Shown here: positions 8,958 to 17,870 of the stretch, one piece after another
Position numbering within the stretch: position 1 is the first letter of the stretch
Layout of the letters: each line of letters starts with the position of its first letter
Assembly (NCBI GenBank): GCA_902594235.1
Contig: CACJLJ010000002.1
Location: 62,001 to 126,000, forward strand
Direction of reading: 5' to 3'
Length of the DNA: 64,000 nucleotides
DNA from: an uncultured Pelagibacteraceae bacterium
Lineage (GTDB): Bacteria > Pseudomonadota > Alphaproteobacteria > Pelagibacterales > Pelagibacteraceae
Made by a program: the position numbers and the translations under genes
Notes under the pieces: model-generated
Seen by the model: the letters and a program-made list of their open reading frames with translations, nothing else
Told to the model about the DNA's origin: nothing
Databases searched by the model: none

Positions 8958-9209
8958 ATGCCATATTACGTATACATGTTGAAATGTATCTCGCTGGTCA
9001 AAAAAAGAACATATGTTGGTTATACAAAAGACCTTAATGTTAGATTAAACAAACATAATTCAGGTAAAGGAGCAAAATTCACAAAAGGTAATCAATGGAA
9101 AGTTATTTATAAAAAAAGATTTTTATCTAGATCTAAGGCAATGTCTTATGAATATGTTCTAAAACATGATAAAAAAGAAAGGTTAAAAATTTTTAATAAA
9201 TATAAATGA
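8958..9209 (+). CDS. GIY-YIG domain protein (UPF0213-like)
   Basis: This 83-aa protein is a single GIY-YIG nuclease-fold domain: 'YYVYML' at the N-terminus, 'TYVGYT' (18-23), Arg29, His33, 'GKGAKFT' and a candidate metal-binding Glu65 in 'SYEYVLK'. Single-domain members are widespread; their physiological role is poorly defined and DNA cleavage is only inferred. It begins 6 nt after tRNA-Glu and overlaps the following glycosyltransferase gene by 4 nt. Confidence 0.85.
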   Translation: MPYYVYMLKCISLVKKRTYVGYTKDLNVRLNKHNSGKGAKFTKGNQWKVIYKKRFLSRSKAMSYEYVLKHDKKERLKIFNKYK

Positions 9210-11311
9210 ATATTTCTATCCTTCTTCCTTATAAAGAAAATTATTCGAAAGAGATGGCTGGTGCTGTTTCTTTATTTGTTAACGACATAAGCAAAGTAAG
9301 TTTATTTAAGAAATCTATAAAAATTTTTGGATCTACCAAAAAAAAAGATTTTTTGAGTAATAATTATATAAACCTGAATCCAGATAAAAAATTTCTTCAA
9401 AGTGCCAATAAAGAATATGTTAAAACTTTTTTAGAAAATCCATTAATTGAAAATACGGATATATTAGAAATTCATAATAGACCAAATTACATTAAACAAA
9501 TAAAAGAATCCTATAAGAATAAAATATTTCTTTATTTTCACAATGATCCTCTATCAATGAATGGATCCAAAACAGAAAAAGAGAGAGAATTTTTGATTGA
9601 AAATGTTGATAAGATAATTTTTAATAGCAAGTGGTCTAGAGATCGGTTCTTTTTAAGATCAAAATTTAAAGAAACTATGATCAATAAATCCGAGATTTGT
9701 TTTCAATCAACCAATAGAGTTCCAATAAATTTTAAGAATAAACAAAATATAATTACCTTTATTGGTAAATTAAATACAGCTAAAGGTTTTGATATTTTTG
9801 GTAAGACTATTTTAAAAATATTAGATAAATATAAAAATTGGAAAGCATACATAATAGGTGATGAACCAAGAGAGAAAATGTTTTTTAATCATAAAAATTT
9901 AATAAATTTAGGGTTTAAAAAAAATTTATATATTTTAGATTTTCTTAAAAAAGTTAGCATTTCAGTTGTATGTTCAAGATGGGAGGAACCTTTTGGCAGA
10001 ACTAGTTTAGAGGCTGCAAGCAGAGGGTCTGCTGTAATAATTAGTAATCGTGGTGGATTACCCGAAACAACAAATTCTGCAATAATATTAAAATCATTAG
10101 ACGAAAATAACTTATTCAAAGAAATTTCTAATCTTATTAATAATAAAGCACGTTTGACTAAGTTTCAAAAATTAAATTATAAAAATTTTTATCTTACACA
10201 TAAATTTGTTTCAAAAATTTTAGATGATATTAGAAAAAAATATATTCTTAATAAAGTTAATATAAGTAAAAAGAAAATATTGAAAATCATGCATATTACA
10301 AATTTCAATTATCGTTTTGATGGAAGACTACATTATAACACTGGCAGAAGATTAAATAATGGTTTTGTAAGATTAGGTCATAATGTTCTAACAGTAAGTG
10401 ATAGAGATATTATTCATAATAAAAAAAAAATTAATGATTTGGCAGGTTCAAAATCTTTACAAAAATCTGTTTTAAGAAATTATCAAAATTTTAAACCTGA
10501 TTTAGTTATTCTTGGTCATGCTGATAGTGTTTCAAATGAAACATTACACCATATAAAAAAAGATAAAACTTTAATCACACAATGGTTTCTTGATCCAGTG
10601 GGTAGATATGGCCCTGATTACATTAATAACAAAAAGAGAGTTTTGGAAAAAACTAAATTGATTGATACAACTTTTTTAACTACTGATCCAAATTCATTAG
10701 ATTTTAATATACCAAACAGTTTTTATTTACCAAATCCATGTGACTCTTCATTTGAAACATTAAGTAATTATCAAAAAGAATGTGATAACGATTTATTTTT
10801 TGCAATGAGCCATGGTGTTCATCGAGGTGAACTAAAAAAAGGGAAAAAAGATGATCGAGAAATATTTATAAATAAACTTATAAGATTAAATAAATCGATT
10901 ACTTTTGATATTTACGGAATGTTTAATTCTCAACCTGTATGGGCAGATAATTTTTTAAATAAAGTTTCAAATTCATCAATGGCTTTAAATTTAAGTAGAG
11001 GAAAACCAATTAAATATTATAGCAGTGATAGATTAGCACAATTAATGGGGAATGGTCTTTTAACTTTTGTTGATATAAAAACATGTTTGAACGATTTTTT
11101 CACTGATAAGGAAATAGTTTTTTACAAAGATATAAATGATCTGAGTTATAAACTAAATAAATATAAAAAAGATAGAAAAGATAGATGTAAAATAGCAAAA
11201 AAAGGCAAAAAAAAATATTTTAAATATTTTAATTCAACAATAGTAGCCGATTATATTATCCGTCAAACTTTAGGCTTTAAAAATTTAAAGAAATTTTTAT
11301 GGGTAAAGTAG
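9206..11311 (+). CDS. Two-domain glycosyltransferase (GT4 + CgeB-like)
   Basis: A 701-aa fusion of two glycosyltransferase units. Residues 1 to about 340 are GT4-like, with 'IITFIGKLNTAKGF' opening the nucleotide-binding half and 'WEEPFGRTSLEAASRG' near residues 259-274 as the donor-binding block. From about residue 355 a second unit starts ('KIMHITNFNYRFDGRL') and ends with 'SSDRLAQLMGNGLL', resembling the CgeB/DUF3880 glycosyltransferase group. No membrane helices are visible, so it is probably cytoplasmic or peripheral. Sugar and acceptor are unknown; context points to surface polysaccharide or LPS. It overlaps its neighbours by 4 and 13 nt. Confidence 0.78.
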   Translation: MNISILLPYKENYSKEMAGAVSLFVNDISKVSLFKKSIKIFGSTKKKDFLSNNYINLNPDKKFLQSANKEYVKTFLENPLIENTDILEIHNRPNYIKQIKESYKNKIFLYFHNDPLSMNGSKTEKEREFLIENVDKIIFNSKWSRDRFFLRSKFKETMINKSEICFQSTNRVPINFKNKQNIITFIGKLNTAKGFDIFGKTILKILDKYKNWKAYIIGDEPREKMFFNHKNLINLGFKKNLYILDFLKKVSISVVCSRWEEPFGRTSLEAASRGSAVIISNRGGLPETTNSAIILKSLDENNLFKEISNLINNKARLTKFQKLNYKNFYLTHKFVSKILDDIRKKYILNKVNISKKKILKIMHITNFNYRFDGRLHYNTGRRLNNGFVRLGHNVLTVSDRDIIHNKKKINDLAGSKSLQKSVLRNYQNFKPDLVILGHADSVSNETLHHIKKDKTLITQWFLDPVGRYGPDYINNKKRVLEKTKLIDTTFLTTDPNSLDFNIPNSFYLPNPCDSSFETLSNYQKECDNDLFFAMSHGVHRGELKKGKKDDREIFINKLIRLNKSITFDIYGMFNSQPVWADNFLNKVSNSSMALNLSRGKPIKYYSSDRLAQLMGNGLLTFVDIKTCLNDFFTDKEIVFYKDINDLSYKLNKYKKDRKDRCKIAKKGKKKYFKYFNSTIVADYIIRQTLGFKNLKKFLWVK

Positions 11312-12252
11312 CTGTAATTACAGGTATTAGTGGTCAAGATGGTTCATACCTAGCTGAATTATTAGTTAAAAAAAATTATAAAGTTTATGGAATTTGCAAT
11401 CCAAATAAAAAAAATAATCTTACCAATCTTAAAAAAATTTTGAATAGATTGTATATAAAAAAAATAGATATAAATAATTACTCAAAAATAAAAAACCTAA
11501 TTAAAAAGATCAAACCAAATGAATTTTATCATCTAGCTGCTCAAAGTTTTATTAATTATAAATTTGAAGATGAATTTTTTAGATTAAATCCAAATATCAA
11601 TGGAACACACTATATATTGTCCGCGATAAAAGAATTTTCACCAAAAACAAAATTTTATTTTGCAGCATCCTCTGAGTTGTTTGGAAATGCAAAAAAAACA
11701 CCACAGAATGAAGAAACAAAATTTAATCCTCGTTCAGCATATGGTGTATCTAAAGTTGCTGGCTTTTATCTAACTAAGAATTACCGAGAAGCATATAAAT
11801 TACATGCTTGTTCTGGGATTTTATATAATCATGAGTCCCCAAGACGAAATCAAAACTTTGTATCAAGAAAAATAACAAAAAATTTATCTTTAATACTAAA
11901 AGGGAAAATAAATAAGATTAAATTAGGAAATATTAATTCAAAACGAGACTGGGGGCATGCTAAAGATTATGTTTTTGCTATGTGGAAAATGATGCAACTA
12001 AGAAAGCCACAAGATTTTGTCATTGGTACTGGAAAAATTCATTCAGTGAAAGAGTTTATCCATCTAGCTTTCAACTATGTAGGTTTAGATTATAAAAGAC
12101 ATATAAAAATTGATAAAAAATTATTTAGGCCTAATGATAAAATTATACTTAAAGCTGATTTTAAAAAAGCAAAAAAAATTTTAAAATGGAAACCAAAAAT
12201 AAACTTTAAGAAACTAGTTTATGAAATGGTTGATAATGATTTATTAAGCTAA
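11299..12252 (+). CDS. GDP-sugar 4,6-dehydratase (Gmd/DmhA-like)
   Basis: Extended short-chain dehydrogenase. The NAD(P) motif 'TGISGQDGSYL' begins at residue 8, the catalytic YxxxK is Tyr148/Lys152 in 'SAYGVSK', and 'SPRRNQNFVSRKI' with 'RDWGHAKDYV' are Gmd-type substrate blocks. Gmd converts GDP-mannose to GDP-4-keto-6-deoxymannose. At 317 aa it is shorter than typical Gmd (about 345-370). Because hddC, gmhB and hddA homologues follow, the substrate could instead be GDP-D-glycero-D-manno-heptose, as for DmhA of Campylobacter and Yersinia. Sequence alone does not decide this. Confidence 0.82.
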   Translation: MGKVAVITGISGQDGSYLAELLVKKNYKVYGICNPNKKNNLTNLKKILNRLYIKKIDINNYSKIKNLIKKIKPNEFYHLAAQSFINYKFEDEFFRLNPNINGTHYILSAIKEFSPKTKFYFAASSELFGNAKKTPQNEETKFNPRSAYGVSKVAGFYLTKNYREAYKLHACSGILYNHESPRRNQNFVSRKITKNLSLILKGKINKIKLGNINSKRDWGHAKDYVFAMWKMMQLRKPQDFVIGTGKIHSVKEFIHLAFNYVGLDYKRHIKIDKKLFRPNDKIILKADFKKAKKILKWKPKINFKKLVYEMVDNDLLS

Positions 12253-12256
12253 TTTA

Positions 12257-13261
12257 ATGAATAAAAAAGTTCTTATATTTAAAAATGATAGAACCGGAGA
12301 TTTATTTACATCAATTAAAACAATTAATAAGATAATTAATAAACATAAATCACAAAAAATTGTTATCTTTTTATCGCATATAAATTATAAATTTAATTTT
12401 CTATTTCCAAACTTTATTAAGAAAAAAATATCGATGAATCTTAATATAATTGAGAAAATAAAAATTTTTTTTTATTTAGCCGCAAATGACATAGAAACTG
12501 TTTATATCTTATCACCCAAAAATTTTTATTACTATTTACCTTTTATTTTTAGAAAAATAAAATTTTACGCGATCACAATTAAAAGTAACAAAAGTAGGCC
12601 AAATAATTTTTTAAAAAAATATCTTTATAAATACGTTGTATTAGACAGATTAAATATTAAAAAAAGACACTCTACTTATAACATACAACAATCACTTATA
12701 GACACGAAAAATAATCAAGATTACATTAATAAAATATCAAATATTTCACATAATTTTATTTATCCAAGTGATTATATTTTTTTTCATTATAAAAAAAATT
12801 TTTTTAAAAATTTATTAGGATGGGATCTAAATCAAATCAATAGATTAATTGAATTTTTAAATAAAAACTTTAATAACGTGTTATTTTCATCAGAAATTTA
12901 TGATCTTACTACAAATAATTTTTTTTCATCAAAATTTAATACATTTGATTATGACTCAAAAAAAAAAGATATTAAAAATGAAAAAAAAATATTTTTTTTA
13001 AAAAATATAGATGGTTACGATCTATATGATGCTATTGATAAATCCTCGAAAATAATTAGTCCTGAGGGAATAATCACTCATATTGGATATTTTTTAAAAA
13101 AACCAATATTAGCGATGCTACATTTTAATTTATCAAATAAAAAAGATTTTATAAACCAAATAATATCATGTAAGGAATGGTTTCCACCGGATAATTATGA
13201 GTATACTGTTTTAAAAAAAGATTTTACCAAATCTTTAATTAAGTTGAATAAAAGAATTTGA
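12257..13261 (+). CDS. Heptosyltransferase-like (GT9-type) glycosyltransferase
   Basis: The N-terminus 'KVLIFKNDRTGDLFTSI' is the GT9 signature in which a nucleotide-activated heptose donor is bound in LPS heptosyltransferases. A C-terminal block 'ISPEGIITHIGYFLKKP' stands where GT9 proteins have the DSGPxHxA motif. The middle is very Lys/Asn/Phe-rich and weakly conserved. It lies 4 nt after the dehydratase gene and 4 nt before the next glycosyltransferase gene. Transfer of a heptose made by neighbouring gene products is plausible but inferred. Confidence 0.68.
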   Translation: MNKKVLIFKNDRTGDLFTSIKTINKIINKHKSQKIVIFLSHINYKFNFLFPNFIKKKISMNLNIIEKIKIFFYLAANDIETVYILSPKNFYYYLPFIFRKIKFYAITIKSNKSRPNNFLKKYLYKYVVLDRLNIKKRHSTYNIQQSLIDTKNNQDYINKISNISHNFIYPSDYIFFHYKKNFFKNLLGWDLNQINRLIEFLNKNFNNVLFSSEIYDLTTNNFFSSKFNTFDYDSKKKDIKNEKKIFFLKNIDGYDLYDAIDKSSKIISPEGIITHIGYFLKKPILAMLHFNLSNKKDFINQIISCKEWFPPDNYEYTVLKKDFTKSLIKLNKRI

Positions 13262-13265
13262 TTTA

Positions 13266-14273
13266 ATGGATTCAAAACTTAAAATTTATTTTATTGAAAA
13301 TTCTTATGATTATAATGCTTCAGACTTAAACACTATTAAAATTGCTGGTTCTGAAAAAACTCTTATAAATATTACCAATGAACTTGCTAAAGACTCGAAT
13401 TTGATTGTTAAAGTATTTAATAATACATCTGCTTCGTTTTCTAAAATTAATAATGTTACTTGGCAAAATATAAAAGAAATTAGTAAAGATGATAATCCAG
13501 ATTTTGTTATAGCTATGTCAGATGCAAACCTTTTAGAAAAGCTAAATTGTAAAAAAAATTTCTTATGGTCACACAGTATTCAATCTTTTGAAAAATTTGT
13601 TAGAAAAAAACAACTTTTACCTTTTTTAAGATATAAACCTAAAATGATTCTCGAGGGAGAATATCACTACAATAAAAGAAGTTTCTTAACATCTTTTTAT
13701 GGAAAAAAGATTTTAAAAATTGCACCTGACTATGATTTTATTGATACTAAGATTGAAACTAATCATATTCCGCCACCTAATGCAATATTTACTACTAAAT
13801 CTGATCGTAACTTAAATTTTTTAATAAACTCCTGGCACGAAATAAATAAGAGAAATTCGAAAACTAATTTATATATAAATCCACCATATAAATTATCAGA
13901 AAATGATAAAAAAAAGGGAATTCTTCTTCGAAATAAAGGTGATAAAAAAAAACTTATTGTAGATTTAATTAATTCAAGATTATTTTTAACACCTGGTCAT
14001 AAAACTGAAGTCTTTTGTTTAGCTGCTGAAGAAGCAAGAGAGCTCTGTATTCCAATCGTAACAATGGGTTATGGCTGTTTATATGAGAGGATAGAACATG
14101 GAATAACGGGTTTTTTAGCTAAAAATCAAAGTGAATTTATTAATTATGCTTATGAAATTCTAACTAATGATAAAACTTATTTAGATTTAAAAAAGAATTT
14201 GATAAAGAAGAAAAACTCAAGAAACTATTCTCATGTTAAGAATGACTTTATAAATATTTTAAACAATGAATGA
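13266..14273 (+). CDS. GT4-like glycosyltransferase
   Basis: A 335-aa protein with a two-Rossmann GT-B layout. An early 'IAGSEKTLINITNEL' corresponds to the N-terminal acceptor half. The C-terminal half has 'FCLAAEEARELCIPIVTMGYG' spread over about residues 255-275 and then 'EHGITGFLAKNQSEF', the GT4-type donor-binding region. No signal peptide or membrane helix is evident. It overlaps the following fusion gene by 8 nt. Donor and acceptor are unknown. Confidence 0.7.
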   Translation: MDSKLKIYFIENSYDYNASDLNTIKIAGSEKTLINITNELAKDSNLIVKVFNNTSASFSKINNVTWQNIKEISKDDNPDFVIAMSDANLLEKLNCKKNFLWSHSIQSFEKFVRKKQLLPFLRYKPKMILEGEYHYNKRSFLTSFYGKKILKIAPDYDFIDTKIETNHIPPPNAIFTTKSDRNLNFLINSWHEINKRNSKTNLYINPPYKLSENDKKKGILLRNKGDKKKLIVDLINSRLFLTPGHKTEVFCLAAEEARELCIPIVTMGYGCLYERIEHGITGFLAKNQSEFINYAYEILTNDKTYLDLKKNLIKKKNSRNYSHVKNDFINILNNE

Positions 14274-15459
14274 TATAGTAATTCTAGTTGGAGGAAAGGG
14301 GTCAAGATTGGGGAAATTAACAGAAAAAACCCCTAAACCGCTTTTAAAAATTAACAATAAAAGATTTTTAGATATCATTCTAAGTAAACTTATAAGATAT
14401 AATTTTAAAAACATTTATTTACTTTGTTCCTACCAGAAAAAAAAATTTTTTCGTATTTATAATAATAAAAAGATTCATAATTCAAAAATAATTTGTATTA
14501 ATGAGGGATATCCAATGGATACGGGTGGGGCATTATTCAAGTTGAAAAAAAGAATAAAGAGTAGTTTTTTTTGTATGAATGGTGACACATTTTTTGATAT
14601 AGATTACGATTTATTAAAGATCAAAAAAAATGAAAAACAGATATGTAATATAGCTATTACTACTAATAACAACTATAAAAAGAATTCCAAAGTAAATAAC
14701 TTATCTTTAACTAAAAAAGGTTTAATACAATATTCTAATAAAAAGACTAAATTGATGAATGGGGGAGTGTATTTTTTTAAAAAAGAAATATTCAAATACA
14801 TTCCAAATAAAAAGATTTCACTTGAAGATGATATCTTTAAAATGTTGATATTAAAAAAAAAGATTAATGGTATATTTTTTAACGATAGATTTATTGACAT
14901 TGGATCCAAAAAAAATTTAAGTTATCTTAAAAAAAATTTTTGTCTGATCAAACAAAAAGCAGCCTTTTTAGATAGAGATGGAGTTATAAATAGATTAATT
15001 AAAGATGGTTATATAGTAAATTATAAACAATTAAGATTATTAAGAGGTGTAGTAAATGGAATTAAATTTTTAAATTTAAACAAATACTTAACAATACTAA
15101 TAACTAATCAATCATGTGTTGGAAGATCAATTATTAGTGAAAAAAAACTTAATATGATTCATTCATCATTACAAAAATATCTTAAAAGAAGAAATAATTC
15201 ATATTTTGATGATATTTTTTATTCTCCATATTATAAATATTCAAAAAATAAAAAATACAGATTAAATTCATTTGATCGAAAACCAAATCCAGGAATGTTA
15301 AACAAAGCAATTTTAAAATGGAATATAGATTTAAAAAAAAGTTTTTTTATAGGTGATTCTAAAACAGATTTTATTGCTGCAAAAAAAGTTGGTGTTAAAT
15401 TTTATTACAAAGAAAATATATCTTTATTAAATCAATTTAAACAAATTTTAAATAAATGA
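14266..15459 (+). CDS. Fused heptose-1-phosphate guanylyltransferase (HddC-like) and heptose bisphosphate phosphatase (GmhB-like)
   Basis: Two enzymes in one 397-aa chain. Residues 1 to about 228 are a sugar-phosphate nucleotidyltransferase with 'VGGKGSRLGKLTEKTPKPLL' at the N-terminus and 'CMNGDTFFDID' at the metal site. Residues 232-397 are a HAD phosphatase of GmhB type: 'LDRDGVIN' (Asp236, Asp238), 'ITNQS', 'DRKPNPGML' and 'IGDSKTDFIAA'. The loop that carries zinc-binding Cys/His in E. coli GmhB has none here. GmhB removes the 7-phosphate from heptose 1,7-bisphosphate and HddC makes GDP-heptose, so the two domains act in successive steps. It overlaps hddA by 4 nt. Confidence 0.82.
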   Translation: MNDIVILVGGKGSRLGKLTEKTPKPLLKINNKRFLDIILSKLIRYNFKNIYLLCSYQKKKFFRIYNNKKIHNSKIICINEGYPMDTGGALFKLKKRIKSSFFCMNGDTFFDIDYDLLKIKKNEKQICNIAITTNNNYKKNSKVNNLSLTKKGLIQYSNKKTKLMNGGVYFFKKEIFKYIPNKKISLEDDIFKMLILKKKINGIFFNDRFIDIGSKKNLSYLKKNFCLIKQKAAFLDRDGVINRLIKDGYIVNYKQLRLLRGVVNGIKFLNLNKYLTILITNQSCVGRSIISEKKLNMIHSSLQKYLKRRNNSYFDDIFYSPYYKYSKNKKYRLNSFDRKPNPGMLNKAILKWNIDLKKSFFIGDSKTDFIAAKKVGVKFYYKENISLLNQFKQILNK

Positions 15460-16433
15460 TAATTTCAAAGACACCATTTAGAATTTCACTAATTGGAGGT
15501 GGAACAGATTTTCCCTCCTATTATAAAAAATATCCTGGACTGGTAATTGGGGGAACCATTAATAAATATTGTTATGTCACTGCTAGACATTTGCCAAATG
15601 TTTTTGATTATAAACATAGAATTGTTTGGTCTAAAAATGAAGTGGTTAATAATATTAATGAAATAATACATCCAACAGTCAAAGGGGTTTTTAAATTTCT
15701 AAAGATTAATAAAGGTTTAGAAATCCACTATCAGGGTGATTTACAAAAAAATTCTGGTTTAGGTACTAGTTCCTCTTTTTGTGTTGGATTAATTAATTCA
15801 TTAATAGAATTAAATAATAAAAAAATTTCAAATAAAGAATTAGCTTCTAAAGCAATTCATATAGAACAAAAAATAATGAAAGAAAACTCTGGTTCCCAAG
15901 ATGCAATTTGGGCTTCTTATGGAGGATTTAATTCTATTAAGTTTAATAATAATAAATTTTCAGTAAATAGAATTAAAATTACAAAAGATAAATTAAATGA
16001 ACTTAGCAAAAATCTCTTTTTGGTTTACACAGGTATTAATAAATTTTCAAATACGATAGAGAAAGATAAGATATCTAATTTACAATCAAACATTAAGTAT
16101 TTATCAACAATTTATGAATTAGCCAATGAACTGGAAAACAACATATATCAAAAAAAGGATTTCAATTACATTGGATCAATTTTAAATGAATATTGGAATA
16201 TTAAAAAAAAATTGTCATCTAAAGTAAGCAATATGAAAATCGATGAAATCTATAATGAATCTTTATCAGCTGGTGCGTCAGGTGGAAAAATTATTGGATC
16301 AGGTGGGGGTGGTTTCTTATTGATTTATTGTAAAAAAAAATTTCACTCTAATTTAAAAAAAAGATTGAATAAATTACCTATTATTAAATTTAACTTTGTT
16401 AACGAGGGTTCTAAAATAATCTTTAAATCTTAA
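15456..16433 (+). CDS. hddA: D-glycero-D-manno-heptose 7-phosphate kinase (HddA-like, GHMP kinase)
   Basis: GHMP-fold kinase of 325 aa. The N-terminus 'TPFRISLIGGGTDFPSY' is the HddA-type substrate segment, the ATP motif 'NSGLGTSSS' is at 99-107, and motif 3 appears as 'SAGASGGKIIGSGGGG' near residues 275-290. HddA phosphorylates heptose 7-phosphate at C1, giving the bisphosphate used by GmhB. The placement directly after an HddC-GmhB fusion makes this reading more likely than another GHMP sugar kinase. Its 3' end overlaps a convergent glycosyltransferase gene by 11 nt. Confidence 0.83.
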   Translation: MIISKTPFRISLIGGGTDFPSYYKKYPGLVIGGTINKYCYVTARHLPNVFDYKHRIVWSKNEVVNNINEIIHPTVKGVFKFLKINKGLEIHYQGDLQKNSGLGTSSSFCVGLINSLIELNNKKISNKELASKAIHIEQKIMKENSGSQDAIWASYGGFNSIKFNNNKFSVNRIKITKDKLNELSKNLFLVYTGINKFSNTIEKDKISNLQSNIKYLSTIYELANELENNIYQKKDFNYIGSILNEYWNIKKKLSSKVSNMKIDEIYNESLSAGASGGKIIGSGGGGFLLIYCKKKFHSNLKKRLNKLPIIKFNFVNEGSKIIFKS

Positions 16434-17160
16434 TAAAAATAGATTTAAATATGTACTTTAGATACTCAATTTTATGTATTTTTCTTCTGTTTAAAAATAA
16501 ACCGTCTTTATGAACTGTTAAATGAAGACTATCTTTTTTGCTATTAGAGTTTTGTTTATAAATTAATCTTTTATTGAATTCTTTTCTAAAGTCTTCAATT
16601 AAATTTTTTATTGAGGATTTTTTTTCTTTTTGAAGATATATAGCAAGCCACAGATCATCATCTAAAAACATGTTTTTGTTATATTTGACAAATTTTTCAT
16701 AAAATTTTTCAATATTATCTAAAAGTTTTGTGTTCATTAAAAAACCATCAGAACATTGTCCCATTTTAATATTAAATATTTTATTCAAATAAAAGCTATA
16801 ATTGACTTGTTCATCTTTGAATGCACTCAAAAAAAAATGACACATATTTTCATCATAAAGATGATCGTCATCCAATAATATTACACAATCATAATTTCTT
16901 ACTTTTTCTATCGAACCCATAATTTTAGTACCAGGTCCAAAATCTTCACATCTATTAATTTCTAAATTTTTATGATCTAATTTGATTAAATCTTTTTCAT
17001 TAATTTTTTGGTCAGGAAATCTTCGATATTTAAATGGAATATTGAGATATATCTTCTCAGGTTTTAATGTTTGTTTATTTATATTTTCGATTATTTCTGA
17101 GATGTTTCCAATTCTTGAGGGAATTGTTGACATAGAAATACAAAATGAAAATTCTTTCAC
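16423..17160 (-). CDS. GT-A fold glycosyltransferase-like protein
   Basis: A 245-aa protein with 'ISMSTIPSRIGNISEII' at the N-terminus and 'VILLDDDHLYDENM' near residue 95, a DxD-type metal/nucleotide-sugar site; 'MFLDDDLWLAIYL' further on matches a catalytic-base region. This arrangement fits GT2/GT-A enzymes acting on a nucleotide sugar. It is transcribed opposite to the other island genes, after the transaldolase gene (6-nt gap). Specificity is unknown. Confidence 0.65.
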   Translation of the reverse strand: MKEFSFCISMSTIPSRIGNISEIIENINKQTLKPEKIYLNIPFKYRRFPDQKINEKDLIKLDHKNLEINRCEDFGPGTKIMGSIEKVRNYDCVILLDDDHLYDENMCHFFLSAFKDEQVNYSFYLNKIFNIKMGQCSDGFLMNTKLLDNIEKFYEKFVKYNKNMFLDDDLWLAIYLQKEKKSSIKNLIEDFRKEFNKRLIYKQNSNSKKDSLHLTVHKDGLFLNRRKIHKIEYLKYIFKSIFIKI

Positions 17161-17166
17161 AAAATT

Positions 17167-17859
17167 TTAAACTTTAAATTTGCTTTTTTTGGCGTCTTTA
17201 TAGAAACCTTTTACAGTATCAATAGTCAATTTTTTGTATGTTTTATTTGAATCTTTTACTTGTTCGATAATTTTAGGCGGCATTGTTATTATCTGACATC
17301 CTAGTTGTTTTGCCTCTAAATAATTATATGTTTCCCTGGTGCTTGCCCATAAAATTTCGATATTCTTAAATTTTTTTATATGTTTAAGAGATTTTTTAAA
17401 TATTGGGATTGGGTTTTTTAATTGATCTCCCATTCTTCCAGCAAAAATAGAGATAATCGCTTTAGTTTTTTTATTAATTTTCTTACATATACTTTTAACT
17501 TGTTCAAAGGTGTAAACAGCAGTTATATTTAACTTAACTTTTTCGTCACTTAATCTTTTAATAGTCTTTCCAGTAAATTTACCTTTAGTATTCACAACAG
17601 GTATTTTAACATAAATATTTTTGGCCCATCCGTTAATTATTTTTCCTTGGTTATACATTTCATCGATATTGTCAGAAAAAACTTCTAATGAAACTGGCTT
17701 TTTATTACTATTTTTTAATAATTTGACAGAATATGATTTATAACTTTTTGCTCCAGATTGTCTCATTAAACTTGGATTAGTTGTAAAACCTTTTACTGTT
17801 TTATCTTTTTTGTATCTTAAAAAAATTTTATAATTAGCACTGTCACAAAATATTTTCAT
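17167..17859 (-). CDS. Transaldolase (TalC/FSA-like)
   Basis: A small transaldolase of the fructose-6-phosphate-aldolase-like group (230 aa). The N-terminus 'KIFCDSAN' and 'VKGFTTNPSLM' match the DTA and TTNPSL motifs. The Schiff-base lysine is Lys85 in 'YVKIP', and 'LNITAVYTFEQ' follows as the next strand. Transaldolase exchanges a dihydroxyacetone unit and yields sedoheptulose 7-phosphate, the precursor of heptoses. Its position beside a GDP-heptose gene set suggests it may feed that pathway; it may equally serve the pentose phosphate pathway alone. Confidence 0.83.
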   Translation of the reverse strand: MKIFCDSANYKIFLRYKKDKTVKGFTTNPSLMRQSGAKSYKSYSVKLLKNSNKKPVSLEVFSDNIDEMYNQGKIINGWAKNIYVKIPVVNTKGKFTGKTIKRLSDEKVKLNITAVYTFEQVKSICKKINKKTKAIISIFAGRMGDQLKNPIPIFKKSLKHIKKFKNIEILWASTRETYNYLEAKQLGCQIITMPPKIIEQVKDSNKTYKKLTIDTVKGFYKDAKKSKFKV

Positions 17860-17870
17860 AATTTAAGATA

